Below, piece by piece: positions 63,003 through 64,000 of a stretch of DNA of 64,000 bases (its first letter is position 1; every line of letters begins with the position of its first letter). The stretch is from Leptobrachium leishanense (lineage: Eukaryota; Chordata; Amphibia; Anura; Megophryidae): NCBI GenBank assembly GCA_009667805.1, contig CM019063.1, positions 85,339,877 to 85,403,876 on the forward strand. The letters are read 5' to 3'. A program made the position numbers and the translations under genes. The notes under the pieces are model-generated. The model ran no database searches, was not told the origin of the DNA, and was given only the letters and a program-made list of their open reading frames with translations.

Positions 63003-64000
63003 TGACAGGTAAGGTGGATAAGCCAGATGCAATTAGGATGGACTGGAGGGGAGAGAGGTGAGAGAGAGGAAAGCCAGTTAGTAGGTTATTGCAATAGTCA
63101 AGTTGGAAGCTTACAAGGGAGTGGATAACCTGCTATGTGGAGTTAAGAGTCAGAAACTGACATTTTCATAGATCAAGTAAGATAAGGATAGTGTCAAGGC
63201 CATTACTTTTAGCATAAAGGTCATTGGTAAGTTTGGGGAGAGCAGTTTCAGTTCAGTGTTGGGGAGGACAGATTGGTGAGGTCAGGCCGGGCGCTGGAAG
63301 ACAGAAAGTGGGTTTTGGTGTTGTTGGAATCAAGAATAGGGGCCAGTACTAAAAAAGGAGAACTGGGGTCAGGGGAGGATTTTTTGAGAATGGGGGTGAC
63401 CTATGCATGTTTGCAAACAATGGGAAGGAGCCAGTGGACAGGGATAGGTTGAAAATGTGATTAGGAGCAGGAGAAAGCGTGGAAAGCAAGGCAGGTGTTA
63501 GGTGAAAGGATAGTGTCAAGACGGCGGGTAGTGAAGCATGACGAAGACAGTAGAGAGCAAAGGTCTTCCTCATTGGTGGGGGAAGAGTGACAGTGGGGTT
63601 GGTTGAGGGTGGAAGTGGAGTATTGTAGGCTTGCAATGGGATGTTTTCTCTGTTAGTCGGCAAAGTGTTGTGTACTGAAGGCAGTAGAGGGTGGTGGTGA
63701 ATGAGTGTGGAGGAGAGAGTTGAACATAGAGAAAAATACTTTGGGTTTGGGGAGAGAGTGAATGTGAGGGTAGAGAAGTGTGCATTCTTGGCTAAATGAA
63801 GGGCAGATGCACACTAGTGAAGAATGAACTTGTATTGGAGTCAGCTTTAGATCGATATTTCGTCCAGACACGCTCAGTGGTGTGGGAGCATTTATATGTG
63901 GGTCTGTAAGCATTACAATTTTGCAAGAGCTAATAGTTGGACTGAAATAGAGCCTGTGGTGTGATGTGGAACAGAATTACAGACGATATTGCTATATGCA
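63003..64000 (-). pseudogene. L2-clade LINE, internal part, running off the window
   Basis: On the minus strand, frames carry [20 protein letters not shown] (63349-63663), matching [20 protein letters not shown] of the L2 copy at 13693-15186, and other blocks just upstream of the reverse transcriptase. Near 63080-63140 is L2 C-terminal sequence (DYCN-like codons), so a deletion or rearrangement removes the catalytic region. Several frames are needed. Dead copy. Confidence 0.65.

Overview
The window looks like intergenic DNA from a vertebrate nuclear genome, most likely an amphibian (frog). That assignment is inferred from the mix of families: CR1- and L2-clade LINEs, an L1-clade LINE, many hAT, Tc1/mariner and Harbinger-like DNA transposons, a Penelope-like insertion with a hammerhead ribozyme, and a Ty3/gypsy element whose Gag resembles the vertebrate PNMA family. 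I found no host protein gene, rRNA or tRNA. Nearly every long reading frame belongs to a transposable element or is an artefact of a minisatellite.

Layout. 1-5 kb: a Harbinger-like MITE, a CR1 fragment and diverged repeats. 5.2-6.9 kb: a hAT-like element holding an L2 scrap and a 463-bp palindrome. 6.98-21.48 kb: one Tc1-like transposon split in three by two nested insertions. The first (7.2-10.07 kb) is a Penelope-like sequence with a hammerhead ribozyme and an inner TA-flanked element full of minisatellite. The second (10.85-20.94 kb) is a hAT element with a broken transposase gene, itself invaded by an L2 LINE, a CR1 scrap and a solo LTR that holds a further hAT MITE. 22-25 kb: a possible TTAA-flanked element, then about 1 kb of single-copy-looking AT-rich DNA.

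25.6-36.15 kb: CR1 copies, two of them in inverted orientation, one carrying a Harbinger-like MITE and one split by a 7.8-kb L1-clade LINE with a 17-bp target duplication. 36.6-48.3 kb: a 55-bp tandem repeat hit by a 768-bp hAT MITE and by a 10.3-kb Ty3/gypsy element with both LTRs. The gypsy element is frameshifted and carries a 1.9-kb tandem duplication in pol. 48.4-53.3 kb: GC-rich hairpins and a 4.1-kb minisatellite. 53.5-55.9 kb: an L2 5' fragment split by a hAT element. 57.2-59.3 kb: a tandem duplication and nested MITEs. 59.4-61.0 kb: a Tc1/mariner element with a frameshifted transposase. 61.7-64 kb: two copies of a TIR transposon and an L2 copy running off the window.

The genes do not form a host pathway; each serves, or once served, the mobility of its own element. 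The order of insertion can be read from target-site duplications in many places. The observations I rate highest are the hammerhead ribozyme, the PNMA-like Gag, a shared minisatellite core in three separate loci, and the pol duplication whose copies differ mainly by indels.
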